Shown piece after piece: positions 1 to 12,689 of a stretch of 64,000 bases of DNA. The stretch's first letter is position 1; each line of letters starts with the position of its first letter. The translations under genes were made by a program, and so were the position numbers. Source of the stretch: Callorhinus ursinus. Its lineage: Eukaryota; Chordata; Mammalia; Carnivora; Otariidae. The notes under the pieces were generated by a model. The model searched no databases. It had not been told where the DNA came from and saw only the letters and a program-made list of their open reading frames with translations. The DNA lies in contig NW_020312902.1 in assembly GCF_003265705.1 (NCBI RefSeq), positions 12,346,659 to 12,410,658 of the forward strand. The letters run 5' to 3'.

Positions 1-609
1 GAATTTGCTTCATTTAATCAGTTAATGACCTAGAATCATCCTCTTCTTGCAAAGTGGTTCCCCTGGTTAGTGATTTCTTCTCTGCTACTTTCTGATTGGC
101 ATTATTAAAGTTTCTAGGGAGATAGGGTGGGACAGAAACAGGGTTCACAGAGAGAGGCAGAAGCCAAGGATTTTAGTGAATTCAGACTTGAGTCAGGCAT
201 GCCATTTCTGTGGCCTCATGTCTTTATTAAGTAGATGTCTTGACCTAAAATATCTCTTCTTGTTTGAATGTTCTGTCCTTGAATTCTGAGACTCTCTCTG
301 CCCACGATTCTCCCCCCTTATACCATCACCACTACAGACACAGAGAAATCCTATAACTGCAAGGAATCTGCTGGGATACAGACATGATAAGAGACAGATG
401 TTGGGCTACTATATCTGCACACAACTTCTAGTGCCTTGGGCATCCTCCATGTCTACACCCTTCATGGGCGTGCAGGATTCTCAAATACCAGCATGTTTCA
501 GAGTATGTTTGTATAAGGTAATAGGGGAAGGGTGTGGGGGAGTGGTATATGGTAGAAAGGGAAAAAGGGAAAAGCAGGGTACAGTTTGATTATCACTGGG
601 CTTTAATCT
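1..609. other. Unassigned AT-rich sequence
   Basis: No repeat family, exon or RNA gene is recognised. The longest open frame, at 398-589, is 63 codons with no recognisable domain and is consistent with chance. Confidence 0.5.
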
Positions 610-842
610 AGTAGTTATTAAATGCTCACAATCTACCAGGCATTGCACTGTGAGCTTCTGTTTCTAAATTTTACTATTAGAATAAAACTTTGAGTTAGGC
701 ACTATTTTAAGTTCATTACACAGATGAAGAAAAGGCTCAGGGAGTGGAAATAAGTTGCCAAGTTCACACGGATTTTAAGTGGTGTGAATGGAAAGCCCAG
801 GCTGTCTGACACCAGGGGTTATGCTCATAATCATTGATCTAT
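610..842 (+). repeat. MIR SINE
   Basis: The stretch follows the MIR core and tail in order: a degraded accumulation block (taccaggcattgcact), a cacagatgaagaaaaggctc block equivalent to the usual cagatgaggaaactgaggctc, a cca-agttcacac block, and an aaagcccaggctgtctgac block. The order gives plus orientation. MIRs are ancient tRNA-derived SINEs mobilised by L2, so this copy predates the carnivore radiation. Ends are approximate. Confidence 0.75.
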
Positions 843-1589
843 AGAGAAAGGGTTTTTTACTCTTGCTATTTATGAGCAAACAAGCAAGCAAATCTCAGTG
901 GGAGGAGAGGATCGTAAGTTTCCAAGGCCTCAATGTGAGCAGCAAGACCTCCAAAGAAGAATGTTAGTCTCCTTGGCTTTCAGAGCACTACCTTCACCTG
1001 AGGAGAGCCCTAGGTGTGAGATCATGTGGGACGAGCTTTGAGCTATAGGCCAGAGACTAAAACAACAACAAAACAACATAAACAATAAGAATATGATTTC
1101 TGGTATTCTGGTTAAAATATATATATTAGTATAATTGAAGAGAAGTTTACAGAAGCCTAATTCTAAAACATAGTTTCTCAATCGTCACATTCATGCACGA
1201 AATGGCTCTTTTCCTTTATTGTAAATAGAAATTTTCAAATACTTTATAACTTGAGGCCTTTATTAAATTTAGTTTAATGGCACATTGATGTATTATTCAT
1301 ATTTATTTATTTATTGAACAGACATGATTGAATGCTTTCTATGTGTCGATAGGTAAGGTTAATGTGATTCTATATGCATTGGCATTGTACCTCACATATA
1401 CTTGGCATTGTACCTAACATATAGAATATGTTCATTTAATGATAACCATGACATTGATTAAGTATCCACTAGTTCTTCACTTAGGGTTTGGGTTTGAATG
1501 AACCGGAAGTATAATTTCAGCAGATGCAGGGTGAAAGTGGAATGTACTGTATATGAAAATTTTTTCAACCGGGGGGTCTGATGACATCT
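843..1589. other. Unassigned AT-rich sequence with a short tandem duplication
   Basis: No gene is seen. Around 1,378-1,426 a unit of about 23 bp (ttggcattgtacctcacata and ttggcattgtacctaacata) occurs twice in tandem. The unit resembles the tggcacatagta block found at MIR/L2 ends, so this may be a duplicated remnant. Confidence 0.45.
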
Positions 1590-1594
1590 TTAAT

Positions 1595-1880
1595 AGGACA
1601 GTGTCCAGCTGTAAGGACATACACAGGTTTGGATCACTCCAACTCTTGCTCCCATTGCCTTCTACCTTCTGTCTCTGTGTGTCTCTATGAATTCACATGG
1701 TTGTCTTAAAAGGATAACAGTCACTGGATTTAGAGCTTACCATAACCCAGGCAGCCTCTTCCTGCCTATTCACATCTGCAAAGAGTCTATTCCAAGATGG
1801 GGCTATATTTATAGCAACTGGGTGTTAGGATTTCAACTTATCATTTTGGGGAACACAGTTTAACCCACAACACTACTATC
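1595..1880 (-). mobile_element. Old MaLR-type LTR fragment (MLT1/MST-like)
   Basis: Read on the minus strand this matches the general plan of ERVL-MaLR LTRs. The plus-strand end ggtgttaggatttcaactta, then ttttggggaacacagtttaa, corresponds to the inverted 5' end usually read as gggttaggcttcaacatatg plus ttttggggggacac. Upstream is a degraded block equivalent to the tcctcacatggcagaag region. There is no internal region beside it, so this is a solo LTR or fragment. The subfamily cannot be fixed by eye. Confidence 0.55.
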
Positions 1881-4062
1881 CCATTTTCCTTTTTAGCCAT
1901 GATTCTTTAAGAAGTTATGTTTGGATTAGCTCTCTTGATAAAGTATTATACTTCACACAGGTTGCATAAGAGGCCAAAGGGTTTTAAATAAATCAATGGG
2001 TAGGACAAAATCCTCCCTTGCCTCACATTCCTCAGGCTGGTCCTTTGAGAAAATGTGTGCTGTGTTCATAAAAAGAAATGGGCAGCAGAGAGGCGTTCAC
2101 TGTATAACTATAGTCCACTATTGGAGAAAGAAAGGAAAATAAATTATGTACAATTCTGAGGCTGATACGGTGTTATCATCCCTAATTCATTGCATAGTAC
2201 TAATACTTAATAATTGTTAGATGAACAAGTCCCATTCTATCTTTAGCAAATCTCAGCATGATTTGAGGAAGCCTGAGAAATATCCTGCCTTCTCACTATT
2301 CATTTATATTTTTCTATTCACTTATTTATAAGCTGCCTTGTTCCAACAAGGATTTAAAATATAAAAATGTAGGCAAGTAGCTATAACAAATATAAACTAC
2401 AGAAGACAATGAGGGAATTTAGACAATAACATTTTGGGGATGAGGTCCTCCAAAGCAAATGTTGTTCTCTCCACTTAATCATTGTGCTGTCCCACAAATT
2501 AGTTGAAATTTGTGTATTTTAAAAACATAGTGAACTGATAAACCTTGAATATCATGTAGCTATTTGAATTCAGGTGCAAGTGGGAATATCTTAAACAGAA
2601 GTGACGTATTTTAAAAGAATTGCAATCTATTTTTTTCTTAGACATTCTGGCCCTAAATTCTTAGCTACTTGCAAAGAGAGCTGATCCTTAAAAAGTGAGA
2701 TCCCTTTGCTCATCTCTACAGAGTAACCGGGGGCAACAGGATAAGGTAGGCGTCTGCCTGGTCTATACAGCTGTCATCCTTCTACTGAACCTTACTGCTC
2801 CTCTTGTGATGGCACAAGTCAAGATCTGGCTTCCTTGGTAACCAAGAAGTAGAAAGCCATTAGTCTTCCTCCTTGAACATCCCACATTTGCTATACCTAT
2901 ACTAGAGCAGTGAACATCTGTTCATTGATCCTTCCTTCTTCTCACTTGGTTTAGGGAAAATAAGAGAGTGTTACGGTGTTTTGTTTTCTTTTCCCTGTGA
3001 CTATTGAAAATGTGTTAACTGTTGAAATCTCCATCATTTAGGGAAAAAATCGTGCTTAGAAGGGCATTAGTAGTCATTGTGCCAGGACCACAGGCATAAA
3101 CTAGGGTTGTCCCAAGCAAACCAGACCACATAGCTGCACGGTATACAAGTATCATCAATTAATGTTTATAACATGATAGCCAAGTATAATTCAGTAAAAA
3201 ATTCTATGGTGAGCAGGTGAGAGGGTTGGGTTGAACAATAAAATGCACATTAGAAGTTTGTTTCTCTGCTGATCTGCCTTAATGAAAAGATAGATTTTAA
3301 AGAATCCTGAATAATCAATAGGCAGTATATCCTTCAGGCAGTCCTTCAGTATTTTTCTCTGCTGAGTTTTGAAAGCCAAGCTTCTGGGAATTTGATATTA
3401 TATTTCTTGGAAACTACTTAGATTGAGGCTATTTAAGATTCACAGTTAAATGCAGGATCTTAAATAGTCAAATATAAAGTGCAAATTGACTTTTTAAAAA
3501 AGAAATGTGAGGATACTAACCCACATATGTATAGAAGGCTATGCTTCATATGTTCTGAGGTAAACCATACTTCTATTTTGCAAGCAAATAAATATTTTGG
3601 CTTACTGGCAGTACATTTGTTTACTTGCTTATTTGAGTGCTGAACAGACTTTCCCTGTAACGTACAGCATGTATGTTATAAGGTATTCCAACATCTTGCT
3701 GTAATTGTCATTCATTGTAATTGTCCCTGGCAACTCAGTTTTCAAAGACAAAAGATCTGCCTAATGGAGCACCTATCCTCTCGGTTATCATTGGCTGTCC
3801 TGCAGTGGCTTCCTACCATTTGTGATATCTTCAGTGAGGCCATTTGTTTCAGAATACCAGCAACTTTTCTAGTTTGGAATAATTTCAAAGTTCATTGAGT
3901 TCACATGTTTTCATTTGGGCTTTTAATTAATTAACATAAATAGTATTTATTCACCAGGCTTGATATCACCTGGGACACCATAGCATTCAAGAATTTGGAA
4001 TGTACCTGGTTGTAATTATTTGTGGTAAGCACCCCTGAGATTTAATATTAGTATCTTGTAGA
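1881..4062. other. Unassigned AT-rich sequence
   Basis: Visual reading finds no exon, RNA gene or recognisable repeat. Open frames stay at or below 62 codons. Around 3,096-3,132 a gggttgtcccaagcaaacca block resembles an old DNA-transposon end, too short to assign. Confidence 0.45.
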
Positions 4063-4063
4063 A

Positions 4064-4272
4064 TAGTGTCTGCAAACTGAAACATAGATCCAAGCCTTGT
4101 CTGCTGTCTGCTTTTGTAAATAAAGTTTTATCAGCTACACTAATTTGTTAGCATAGGCTGCTTTCACTCTACTTGGGTAGAGTTTGAGTAGCTGTAACAG
4201 AGAATGTTTGCCCTACACAGCTGAAATATTTACAGTCTGACTCTTTGCAGAAAAAGTTTGCCAAGTGCTGCT
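4064..4272 (-). mobile_element. Non-autonomous hAT (Charlie-group) element, copy 1
   Basis: The stretch reads tgcaaac at its left end and, near its right end, agaaaaagtttgcc, giving short inverted ends of the gcaaac/gtttgc type. Inside lie the typical blocks gcttttgtaaataaagtttt, aggctgctttcactctac, gttgagtagctgtaacagag and atatttacagtctgactctt. These are the reverse of the common family beginning tctgtaaagggccagatagt. No transposase is encoded. A second copy in the opposite orientation lies at 26,813-27,033. Ends are approximate. Confidence 0.7.
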
Positions 4273-5659
4273 TTGGAAACTATAAAGATCACTTCCTGTA
4301 ATCAAGATTCTGTTGGTTAGATTTTATTTCTTTTTTAATGGTCTATAGGAAAAGCCTTAGGTAATTTAGATCCATACTAGGGGTTGTCGATAGACAACTT
4401 ATTCAGTGCCTTCCAGAACAGTGAAGTTGTGGGTCCTGTTGTAATGATGATTCTTCCTGTGTCTTGAATATTCATTTGTCCTTAAAGCTGACAGGTAATT
4501 ATAAATTGAGATGACATATCCTATATAAACATGAATGCATTTCTTCTTTTAAATGTGAGAACCCAAAGATACAAATGTGTCTTTGATTTGTGAATTGACA
4601 TTTGCAAGCTTTTAATGAATTATCTATGAGAAGAATATGAGAGAAATCAACATCTGCTTTGAAATTACTGTTAAAGTTTTTGTGCCTACTCTTGTTCTTA
4701 GTGAAGATGCTGAGGCGATATATTTGTTCTTTTGTGGATATAGTTATAGAATTAGCTTTGCAGTAAATTGGCCAAGTCTTAAATTATTTTTTGAGAAATT
4801 TCCAAACAAATCCAATAAGCATCCTGGCACCATTTATAAGGTTGACTTAATTTTGTTAGGTGCCTTTCAACAATTTGCCTAATCATGTTTTAAACAAGTA
4901 CTAAGTATCTGCAAATTGTACTGTGAATCTTTCCCTTTCAATTTCTTCTAAGAACATCCGTTAGTATTTCAATGACTTTTGTTATTATTATTTTGTTGGA
5001 TAGTAGTCATCCTGTTATAAATTTCTGCAGTGATTAATTACTGATCACTATGTAACTATCCTTCCATCATACTTATGACTAAACAATATAATCACTTATT
5101 TAATAATCTCTTTCACTTGACTATAAATTCCACAAAATTAGGCTCCAGGTATATACTGTCCCTCATTGTAGCCCCATAGTAATAATTTGTTCACTCAGCC
5201 TATATTATTGAGTGGCTACCTATACCAAAAGCTGTGCTAATCTTGAAGAAAAAAAGTACGAAACAATCGTGTCCCAATCCTCCTGGACTTCACAGTTGAG
5301 CTTCTAGTGCATGACTGAGCATAAAGAAATTGCTTAGTGAGAGTCCTCCAAAGAATCAGTTAGTGAAGAGTACTAATATTCCTTACTAAATCAGTAAGAA
5401 TCATGGTTAATTTTCTTTTAATTAATTGCTATAGGTCTCTAATCTCATGACTATAGCCAATAAAAAAGATAATATGAGAAATAGTAGATGGCTCAACTTC
5501 CACCCACTACTAGAAAAATAACACCTAACAAATTAATGACAAGAGGTGCCAAGGATAGGACGAGCTTCAGTTTAATCTGGATATTTTTAGAGTAAAAATA
5601 TGTGTTTATTGAGTCTAAAAGGCAAGGTCCTTGAAGTGACCTATAAGAGCCCATGAAAT
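4273..5659. other. Unassigned AT-rich sequence with a weak old-repeat remnant
   Basis: No gene is seen. The 81-codon open frame at 4,637-4,882 has no recognisable domain. From about 5,190 to 5,345 the text (tattgagtggctacctatac, then a ctggacttcacagttgagct block) resembles the widespread ancient repeat of the type tgagcacctactatgtgcca, but it is too decayed to name. Confidence 0.4.
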
Positions 5660-5965
5660 CAATCAGGTGTTCTATTTTTCATTCTACTCCAGCCACATGG
5701 TTGTCTTTGACCTCTGTCCATGGCAAATGGGCTTCTCCCTCTGGATTTTCTTTTTTTTTTTTTTCTTTCCTCTGCCAGAAGCATTCCCCCCTCAAGGAAT
5801 CCATGTGAGTCACCTTCTCAGTTCTGTTTTCTGGATCTTACTTCACTCATGTTAATTTTTCAGAGAGACTTTCTCTGACCTCCCCATCAAAAAATTAGCA
5901 CTCTTACCAGGTTCTATCTATACCTTTTCTCTGCTTGCTTGCTTGACATATGTATGTATGTATGT
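5660..5965 (+). repeat. L2 LINE 3' fragment
   Basis: Blocks in L2 3'-end order are visible: ctactccagccacatgg, ctctgccagaagcattcccc (equivalent to tgcctggaatgctcttcccc), a tcaccttctcag block, and agagagactttctctgacct (equivalent to agaggccttccctgaccacc). A T-run at about 5,751-5,765 is a later expansion. L2 is an ancient CR1-clade non-LTR element, and this is a non-coding 3' remnant. Confidence 0.6.
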
Positions 5966-5973
5966 ATGCATAC
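5948..5973. repeat. (TATG)n microsatellite
   Basis: Five uninterrupted tatg units followed by a decayed catac end, directly after the L2 fragment. Confidence 0.85.
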
Positions 5974-6254
5974 ATTTATATACTCAATTATTTCTTTAAC
6001 CAATGATACTACAGATTTAAGAAAAGGTGTTTTTATATATTATGAGGAGCAAACTTAGATCAACATGGCTGTGAGACAATAGAGAATGTCTTGGCAAAAT
6101 ACAGATATAATGCTACTAACATTTACAAAGGGTAGTGATTACAGAACATTTCAGTAATAGAGAGATGTAGGCTCTGATTCTTAGTAAATAACTACTCTAA
6201 ATGAAATTGAACAGCTGCACGAGTCCATGAGGTCATGGTTTCTAAATATTCTGT

Positions 6255-6345
6255 AGCCAGATGAATCACTGAACTCTGCCTCTGGAACTAATAATATACT
6301 ATATGTTAATTAATTAAATTTAACTTAAAAAATAAAATGAACTTA
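6255..6345 (+). mobile_element. Old carnivore L1 3' end fragment
   Basis: The run gatgaatcactgaactctgc, ctctggaactaataatatac, tatatgttaattaattaaat, then an A-rich tail, is the single-module 3' end of older carnivore L1 elements. The antisense copy at 57,208-57,518 shows the same blocks reversed. 5'-truncated and non-coding. Confidence 0.6.
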
Positions 6346-7737
6346 GTAAAGTCACAGGAAAAATATTTTGTGGCCAACCTCTATGCAATATTTGAGCAAT
6401 GCTTTACACATGACTGTACAAATGACTCATGTACCGTTAGATTTTCCAGTTTCCTAAGGCATGACCTTTTCACCTAATTCCAAAATTTCAACGGGTTATA
6501 CTCACTAAGAGTCCTGGCTGAACATTGCACATGGTTGAAACAGATGAAAGTAACAGATATGGCCCTTTGGTTTGCACCTGTCTCAGTGCAGAAGTCACTG
6601 CCAGTGTCTAAATTTTATCAGCCCAACTACCAAGACTTGCTGTACCCCTGTAAAGTGTTCTGAAAATCCTTAACCTTCAGAGCCAATTTTAAACCTAGGA
6701 CCAACAATTCAGGCATGCCCTTGCTCCCTATACTATTCATGCAGGCTCTTAGATTAAATAAACACATTCTATTACATGCCTTTCAATATTTATGTGGAGT
6801 CATGTGAATTTTGTTATGTAAAAAAAGGCGACAGATTCAACATTCAGAACCACTACTTTGCCAGTAAGAATTACACTAGAGGAAGGATGTGTATGGATGC
6901 CTCCTCCAAGAATTGCCTTACAGTCTGAAGGGCAGAGGAGCCTCTTGACTCTCAGTATATGAAAAAACATGACACTCAGCAGGGAAGTGAAAATTGGACT
7001 TTATTGTTAGAAATTAGCTGTTTGGAAAATGGTACTGATAGCATACACTTTAAAGGGTCATGGCATTTCTCCAAGAAAATGTTTTGGATAAAAAGAAATT
7101 TTTTGTTCACAGAAGTGAAATATTCAAAATCACTGAAGAGGATATAATGTTTTTGTTTGGTTGGTTTAAGGAAGTGAACCCTTAAGAATTCCTTGTAAGT
7201 TGAGTTTTGGTCTTTGAGACTGTAGGTCTGTTCTGGAGTTCTGTTGATTATGGACGTAAATTGCCTTCTGTCTGTGCATGTGTCTATAGCAACACAATAC
7301 TGACACACATTCATTATCTGTTTGCATATTCTGAGGGTACCTTATAATTTCTGAACGTGCCATGGGAAGTTATTCTTTTCTAGTTCAGCTGTTAGCTCTT
7401 TTAATGTCCTTCTCTGCCATCCCATGTTCTCTTTGGTTGCTCTTAGAACCTTAAGCAGGTACTACTGCCCATAACCAGAGACCCTATCCTCCAGGGAATT
7501 CAGGACAGGTTTGCTTTCAGAGGACTGTGCTTCGGGTCTCCTAAAGCTTCTTGCGTGGCTCCAGAGGAGGCAGGGAGTAAGTGGGAGAGTGGGCAGCATC
7601 CAGTTTCACACACAACCATGAAGGAAGCTTCTGTTCTGTTGACACTGGGATTTTGACTCTATCATGATGTATTTTTTAGTCTAACTTTAAAGACCTGACA
7701 AAATTCATTTCCATTGGTATTCCCTATCTAAAAAGTT
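6346..7737. other. Unassigned sequence
   Basis: No gene is recognised. The open frame of 112 codons at 6,976-7,314 on the minus strand overlaps others of similar size on the plus strand and shows no domain, signal peptide or family motif. I treat it as chance. Confidence 0.45.
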
Positions 7738-7751
7738 AGCAGTTTATCTTT

Positions 7752-7955
7752 TTGAAACTTTTAAAAACTTATTATTTATTTGCTTATTTTTAGAGAGAGA
7801 GCAGGGGGAGAGGAACAGGGAGAGGGAGAGAGAGAATCTTAAGCAGTCTCCATGCCCTGCATAAGCCCAGCACAGGGCTCGATCTCACAACCCTGAGACC
7901 ATGACCTGAGCCAAAGATTCAGACGCTTAACTGACTGAGCCAACCAGGCACCCCC
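7752..7955 (-). mobile_element. SINEC (carnivore tRNA-derived SINE), copy 1
   Basis: On the plus strand the element starts with a T-rich tail (tattatttatttgcttattt), passes a ga-rich block, then gggctcgatctcacaaccct, gaccatgacctgagcc and gactgagccaaccaggcacc, the inverted tRNA-related head with its A and B box remnants. It is flanked by a 14-bp target duplication with one mismatch (agcagtttatcttt at 7,738-7,751; agcagtttgtcttt at 7,956-7,969). It would have been transcribed by RNA polymerase III and copied by L1 machinery. Confidence 0.93.
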
Positions 7956-7969
7956 AGCAGTTTGTCTTT

Positions 7970-9074
7970 CATCTTGAGGCTGACCTTACCTCATCAAATA
8001 GATGTGCAATTGTACTTGGAGGAAAGCTGTGGATGGCTTTGTGACCTGAATTTTGCCTTGGATCCTAGTACTGGATGTCTCAGTGGAAATGATGGTAGTT
8101 TTTCCTGAAGGTATATGGAGACTCCCAGGACCTAATCAGTCCAGGAACATATGACCAATTACCAAGTCAACAGTGAGGATAGAGTCACCTCAATGACCTA
8201 ATCAGCAAATTTAAGGTAAATTGACCTCTCATCTTTGACCTGAGCCTTGGCACCAGCCCCATTGCCTTCATTGTACACAGACTTTTCCACTGGCTTTGAT
8301 GGTTTCTCTAGGACCATGTAAAATTATTTGTCCATGGGTTTACCAAAATCTATGATGATTTTGATCAAGAGGCACAAACCTATTCCCATGCTATTATTGA
8401 GTTTTATGTAGAAATTGTTGAAATTGAGGATGGAAACAAATATGGCATCCATTTGTGAATACACTTTTTAGTACGAAACTAAGTTTTTGGGTTTAATCTT
8501 GTGCAAAGATTGAAACTAATCTGTTATTAACTGGATGATCTTTTTTTACCAATCCTCTGTGACCGCTTCTAGAGCTCAGGAATATGCCAGATACAGCTCC
8601 AACATCCCATGCCTACGATGGAGAGCTGAAGCACAGGAAAACAGCAGGTTAACTCGCGCTGACTTGAGTGAAACAAGGGTCTTCTCCTTTGCTTTCTCAT
8701 ATCTGCTGTGTTCTAACACAGCCAGTTCTCATACAGTTACCAAAATCAGAAGTGTCATTCTGACCAAGAAGCAGTACTGCAGGAATAGGATAGCATAACC
8801 ATAAGACCAGCAAAGTAAGGTTTGTAGAATATCCCAGGGCAGTGGGGATCTTTTGTTCCTCTAGAAAAATAGGATCAGTGGGGGACCACCAGTGTTTTAC
8901 TTTGAGTCTGGTTAGTCCATCACACATTCTTAAGCTATTTGACTAGATTTTGACAATTGGAAAAATATGAAAATATGGTCTTGATCCAAATTGTAGGCAC
9001 TGTGGAAAACTCTGGGTTCATGTGGAATAAAGAAATATTTGTGTGTGTGTGGTTGTATGTATTGTTTATACCAC
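7970..9074. other. Unassigned sequence, possible decayed retrocopy inside
   Basis: No intact gene is seen. From about 8,311 to 8,457 a 48-codon run is open on the plus strand and ends at a TGA. Its composition is protein-like (acidic, with several Tyr and Ile). Upstream the same reading hits stops and seems to need a frame change near 8,312. I do not recognise the product. Confidence 0.35.
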
Positions 9075-9216
9075 TGTTGACTCATGTATGTTTTATTCTT
9101 TGGCTGGTAACTCAGTACTACGTTACTAATTTTGCTCTCTCAAATTGCCTCAGTTTTGGCCACCAGGAGCTCTTTCGGTTGGCTCTTGTGTTGCTTTGAC
9201 ATTCCTCCATTGAATG
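9075..9216 (-). mobile_element. Ancient L1 (L1ME-like) 3'UTR fragment
   Basis: The text gactcatgtatgttttattc, taactcagtactacgttact, aattttgctctctcaaattg, gccaccaggagctctttcgg and ggctcttgtgttgctttgac follows, block by block, the same ancient L1 3'UTR seen at 12,085-12,205. The homology between the two places is visible directly. Confidence 0.65.
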
Positions 9217-11209
9217 TTCTTCCTTGGTCTCCATCTCTCTGTGGTCGTTGCCTTTGTCCTAGTCTGAGTATGTGTGAGTTTGATCTTCCTTCATATCCTA
9301 ACATAAGGTGTAATTGGTAGGTTTGAGAAGAGCAGTTCTCAAGCTTGTTCTTTTTCACTTCAACTCCCACAACCAAGCTACTTTAGAGAAAACAAATTTA
9401 CTAACTATCTTGACTAGTCCAGTTTGTAAAAGAGATTTTCTTTTGGTATTTGAAATCTAAGCCACAGATTAAAAAAATGAAAAATAAAAAATTACACATT
9501 TTACATAGATACACAAACACATGCATACATAGACTCCTTGGGAACTTTGTGTGAAGGGATCTACTAATGTCTTCATATCTTCAGAATTCAGAATTTCATC
9601 CTGCTTTTTTAACATTGAGTACTAAAAATGTTCAGTCTCTACTGTGACCTGATTGCAGAAAATTCAAACATGATCATATTCATGTGTTAAGGTTTAATGA
9701 TATCCTACAGCTACCTCATCAAGGATGGTTTCCTATCTAGCAGGGCAGAATTTGGATAACTAGCTAGTGTGGGCAAATTTTGTTAAGGATGTAGGATTTC
9801 AAAGACTCTATTTTACTGTGATCTTGTAATACCTAAGTTTATACCTCATTCTTGTGTTTATCATCACATTGAATACAAATAAAAGGATGGATTCACTGTC
9901 TTCATCCTATATGACATGCAGCTAAAATTAGAGGTAGGAAGAATGAAATACATTGGTACTAATGCAGAAGGTTTGAAAGGGGATACTTTGAGAGTTGGGA
10001 AATATATTCTGGAGTCTCATAATATCATGTACAATACACTCCTTAGATATAATAGAAGGCAAATATCTTCATAGATCAGTGTTGCTTGGCATTCTTGAGA
10101 AAACAGGACTACAGAACAAAAAAATCTTAGAAAAGATTGTTTATGTAAGATAATACACCTGCTCTGCTCTTTCATTTACCTCCCAGGGTCAGTGGTTACC
10201 TATTTAATCTCAGATGGTAATCAGAGATTCTTTAAAATTTTAAAAGACCACAAAGTGGTGAACCAATAGCAACTGTGATTAATTTTTTACTGCAAAGAGC
10301 CAGATCAAGACAAGTGAGCAGATTTAAAGGAAATGAAAGCATTAAGGAATCAATATACAGTTGCAAGAGCTTCTTAGTGAGACTACTATCTGAAGAATGA
10401 AACATTTTCTACAACCATTATATCAATATGTGGCAAACAATATCTTAAAATTTACAAACAGGTTCTTCTTACTTGATGTGTAGCCTGTTCTTTGAAATGA
10501 TGCTTTAAAGAGATCATTTTTAGATGTAATATTATCTATAATTCTTGTATTTTTCTTTTCAAAAAAGTCATTAGTAAATACATGGGTAAAGATGAAGATA
10601 ATTAATGATTATTAGCTGAGTATAGAAGATACATATATACTTTGAATTTTAATTAACTTTATTTATGTCAGTGATGTATGAATAGTTGTTTTGTGAGATA
10701 CCGAGCCTGAAAAATGGCTTAAAGTAAAAGTGCTTGTGAGGCAGTGAGTTTTGGAAACAGTTTCTCTAATGAGAAATATTAAAGTGATTTAGATTTGGGG
10801 ATAGTGGAATTGGAGTCATGGCTTTCTTTGGGTTGAGAGATGTATGGGTGAAGACCAAAGATATTTTTTTTAAATAAAATACCTTGAAATAAAAAGTTAA
10901 AGGGCCACCAGAATAGGTCCCAGAATGGGTAGCTAGAGAAGTGGCTTAAGTGTTAAGACTGTAGGTCCCGTTTGACTGATTGAATTATGTAAAAATTTAA
11001 TGTATGACTTTAAAAAAATCATTAAAGGAAAGTTACAAATTAACGCATATTGTGAGGAAAATTGGCCAAATATTAATAAATGAACAGCAAACTGACACAA
11101 CAAATGAACATCGATGCACTCCAAAATGATTTAGGTACAGATTTCTTAACAGCACCCACCCACCCAAAACAAACAAAAAACGGTGAACTACATAGTTCCT
11201 TATTTTACT
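9217..11209. other. Unassigned AT-rich sequence
   Basis: No exon, RNA or repeat is recognised with confidence. Open frames are at most 78 codons on either strand and overlap one another. Confidence 0.45.
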
Positions 11210-12385
11210 ATTTTTTTTTAATTTTTATATAGACTTTATTTTTTAGTTTCAAAATTACTGGAAAATTTGAGAAGCTAGTAAAGAGTTTCCATATACCCCT
11301 GTACCCAGTTTCCCCTATTAAAAATTGACATTAGCATGGTACATTGTTACAACTAATGAAATGATATTGATACATTGTTAGTATTTAGCATTTATAGATT
11401 ATTTATAATTCCTTAGTTTTTATCCAATGGCCTTTTCTTTTTCCAGGATTCCATCAAAGAGATCACAGTACATTTAGCTGTCATATCTCCTTAGCCTCTT
11501 AGCTATGATACCTTCTCAGATTGTCCGTGTATTTGATGACTTTAACAGTTTTGAGGAGTACTAGTCAGGTATTTTGTAAAATAGCCAACTTTGGAATTTT
11601 CCTGATGTTTTCCCTCATGATTAGACTATGATTATGGTTTTGTTTTTTGTTTTTGTTGTTTTGGGAGGAAAACCACAGAGGCAATACTGCTCCTAGAAAT
11701 TTACTCCAGAGAAATGAAACATTTCCACAAAAAGAACACTTGAAAATGTATATTGCAGCTATAATCATAATAGCAAAAAAAAAAAAATCCAAATGTCCAC
11801 CAATGATGAACGCATAATTGAATTATGCTATTTCCACCCAATCAAGATCACCTGGATAAGGTGATAATATTTCAGCTTTCTTCACTCTAAATCTCCTCTT
11901 TTTACCCCTTTACTATATTAAGGTTTTTGCAAGGATATCACTATGCATAGCCCATACTTGATGAAGAAATTTATCTTCCCCTCTTCGAGGATGAAGTATC
12001 TACATAAAATATCTGGATTTATTCTGCATAAGAGATTTGTCTTTTGTCCCTTATTGATTTATTTAGTCATTTATTCATCATAGGGACTCAAACATATTTA
12101 TTTTATACTTTGGATAGTAATCTGATACTACCTATTTTGTTGTTCAAGTTGCTCTAGTTTTGTCAGTTGCTCTTTCAGGTGGTTCTTGTGTCTCTTTGGC
12201 GTATCCCCACCGAAGTGGGATTTTTTTTTTTTTTTAGCATTTCTTTACTTTCTGTTACTATAAGATGCTCTTGTTCATCTTGTATATTTCCTTATCCAGT
12301 GTAAGAATCAGCCAATTCTTTTTATTAGAGTATGGTATTTGAAACTGAGATCTGGATGTTAGATGTATTCTCTATTTTTTAATCC
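11210..12385 (-). mobile_element. Ancient L1 (L1ME-like) 3'UTR, interrupted
   Basis: Read on the minus strand, blocks follow an old L1 3'UTR: gagtttccatatacccctgt, atccaatggccttttctttt, tccaggattccatcaaagag, gaggagtactagtcaggtat, ccctcatgattagactatga, then after an interruption atcaagatcacctggataag, catagcccatacttgatg, ataatctgatactacctatt-like blocks and aagatgctcttgttcatctt. A foreign plus-oriented block at 11,682-11,845 replaces part of the expected sequence and is annotated separately. No coding capacity remains. Confidence 0.65.
11682..11845 (+). repeat. Inverted-repeat arm 1 (L1 ORF2-derived patch)
   Basis: This block is the reverse complement of 13,713-13,891. In the core (11,689-11,832) I count five substitutions plus one length change, where this arm has a 13-A run in place of about 28 nt. 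It interrupts the surrounding L1 3'UTR in the opposite orientation. Confidence 0.85.
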
Positions 12386-12689
12386 GATAGAGAGAGGGAT
12401 GCAAGGAAATCTAAAAGGACCCAATTCCAAAAGCGTGCTATCCCTTTTTAGGTATAAGGAACAGTATACCACTTTCCTACTCCAGGCACTTCTCTATTTT
12501 TGGCATAGATGGGCAAAGTATTTCCCGGTGGCATAAAAGAAATGAACAGAGCTGTTCTTCACTGCTTATAGGCTACCCTACAGAATTGAACCTGTAGAAT
12601 TAAGTACAAAGCTAGTGGATTTGATTCTCTCAAAAACATTTATGCTGAATATTGGACAGTACAGGAGAGTAGGGACATCTCTCCAGATC
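12386..12689. other. Unassigned AT-rich spacer between L1 pieces
   Basis: No recognisable structure. Partial resemblance to old L1 continues at both edges. Confidence 0.4.

Noticed and set aside
6976..7314. 112-codon minus-strand frame as a gene
   Set aside because: No recognisable domain or exon signals, and it overlaps open frames on both strands.
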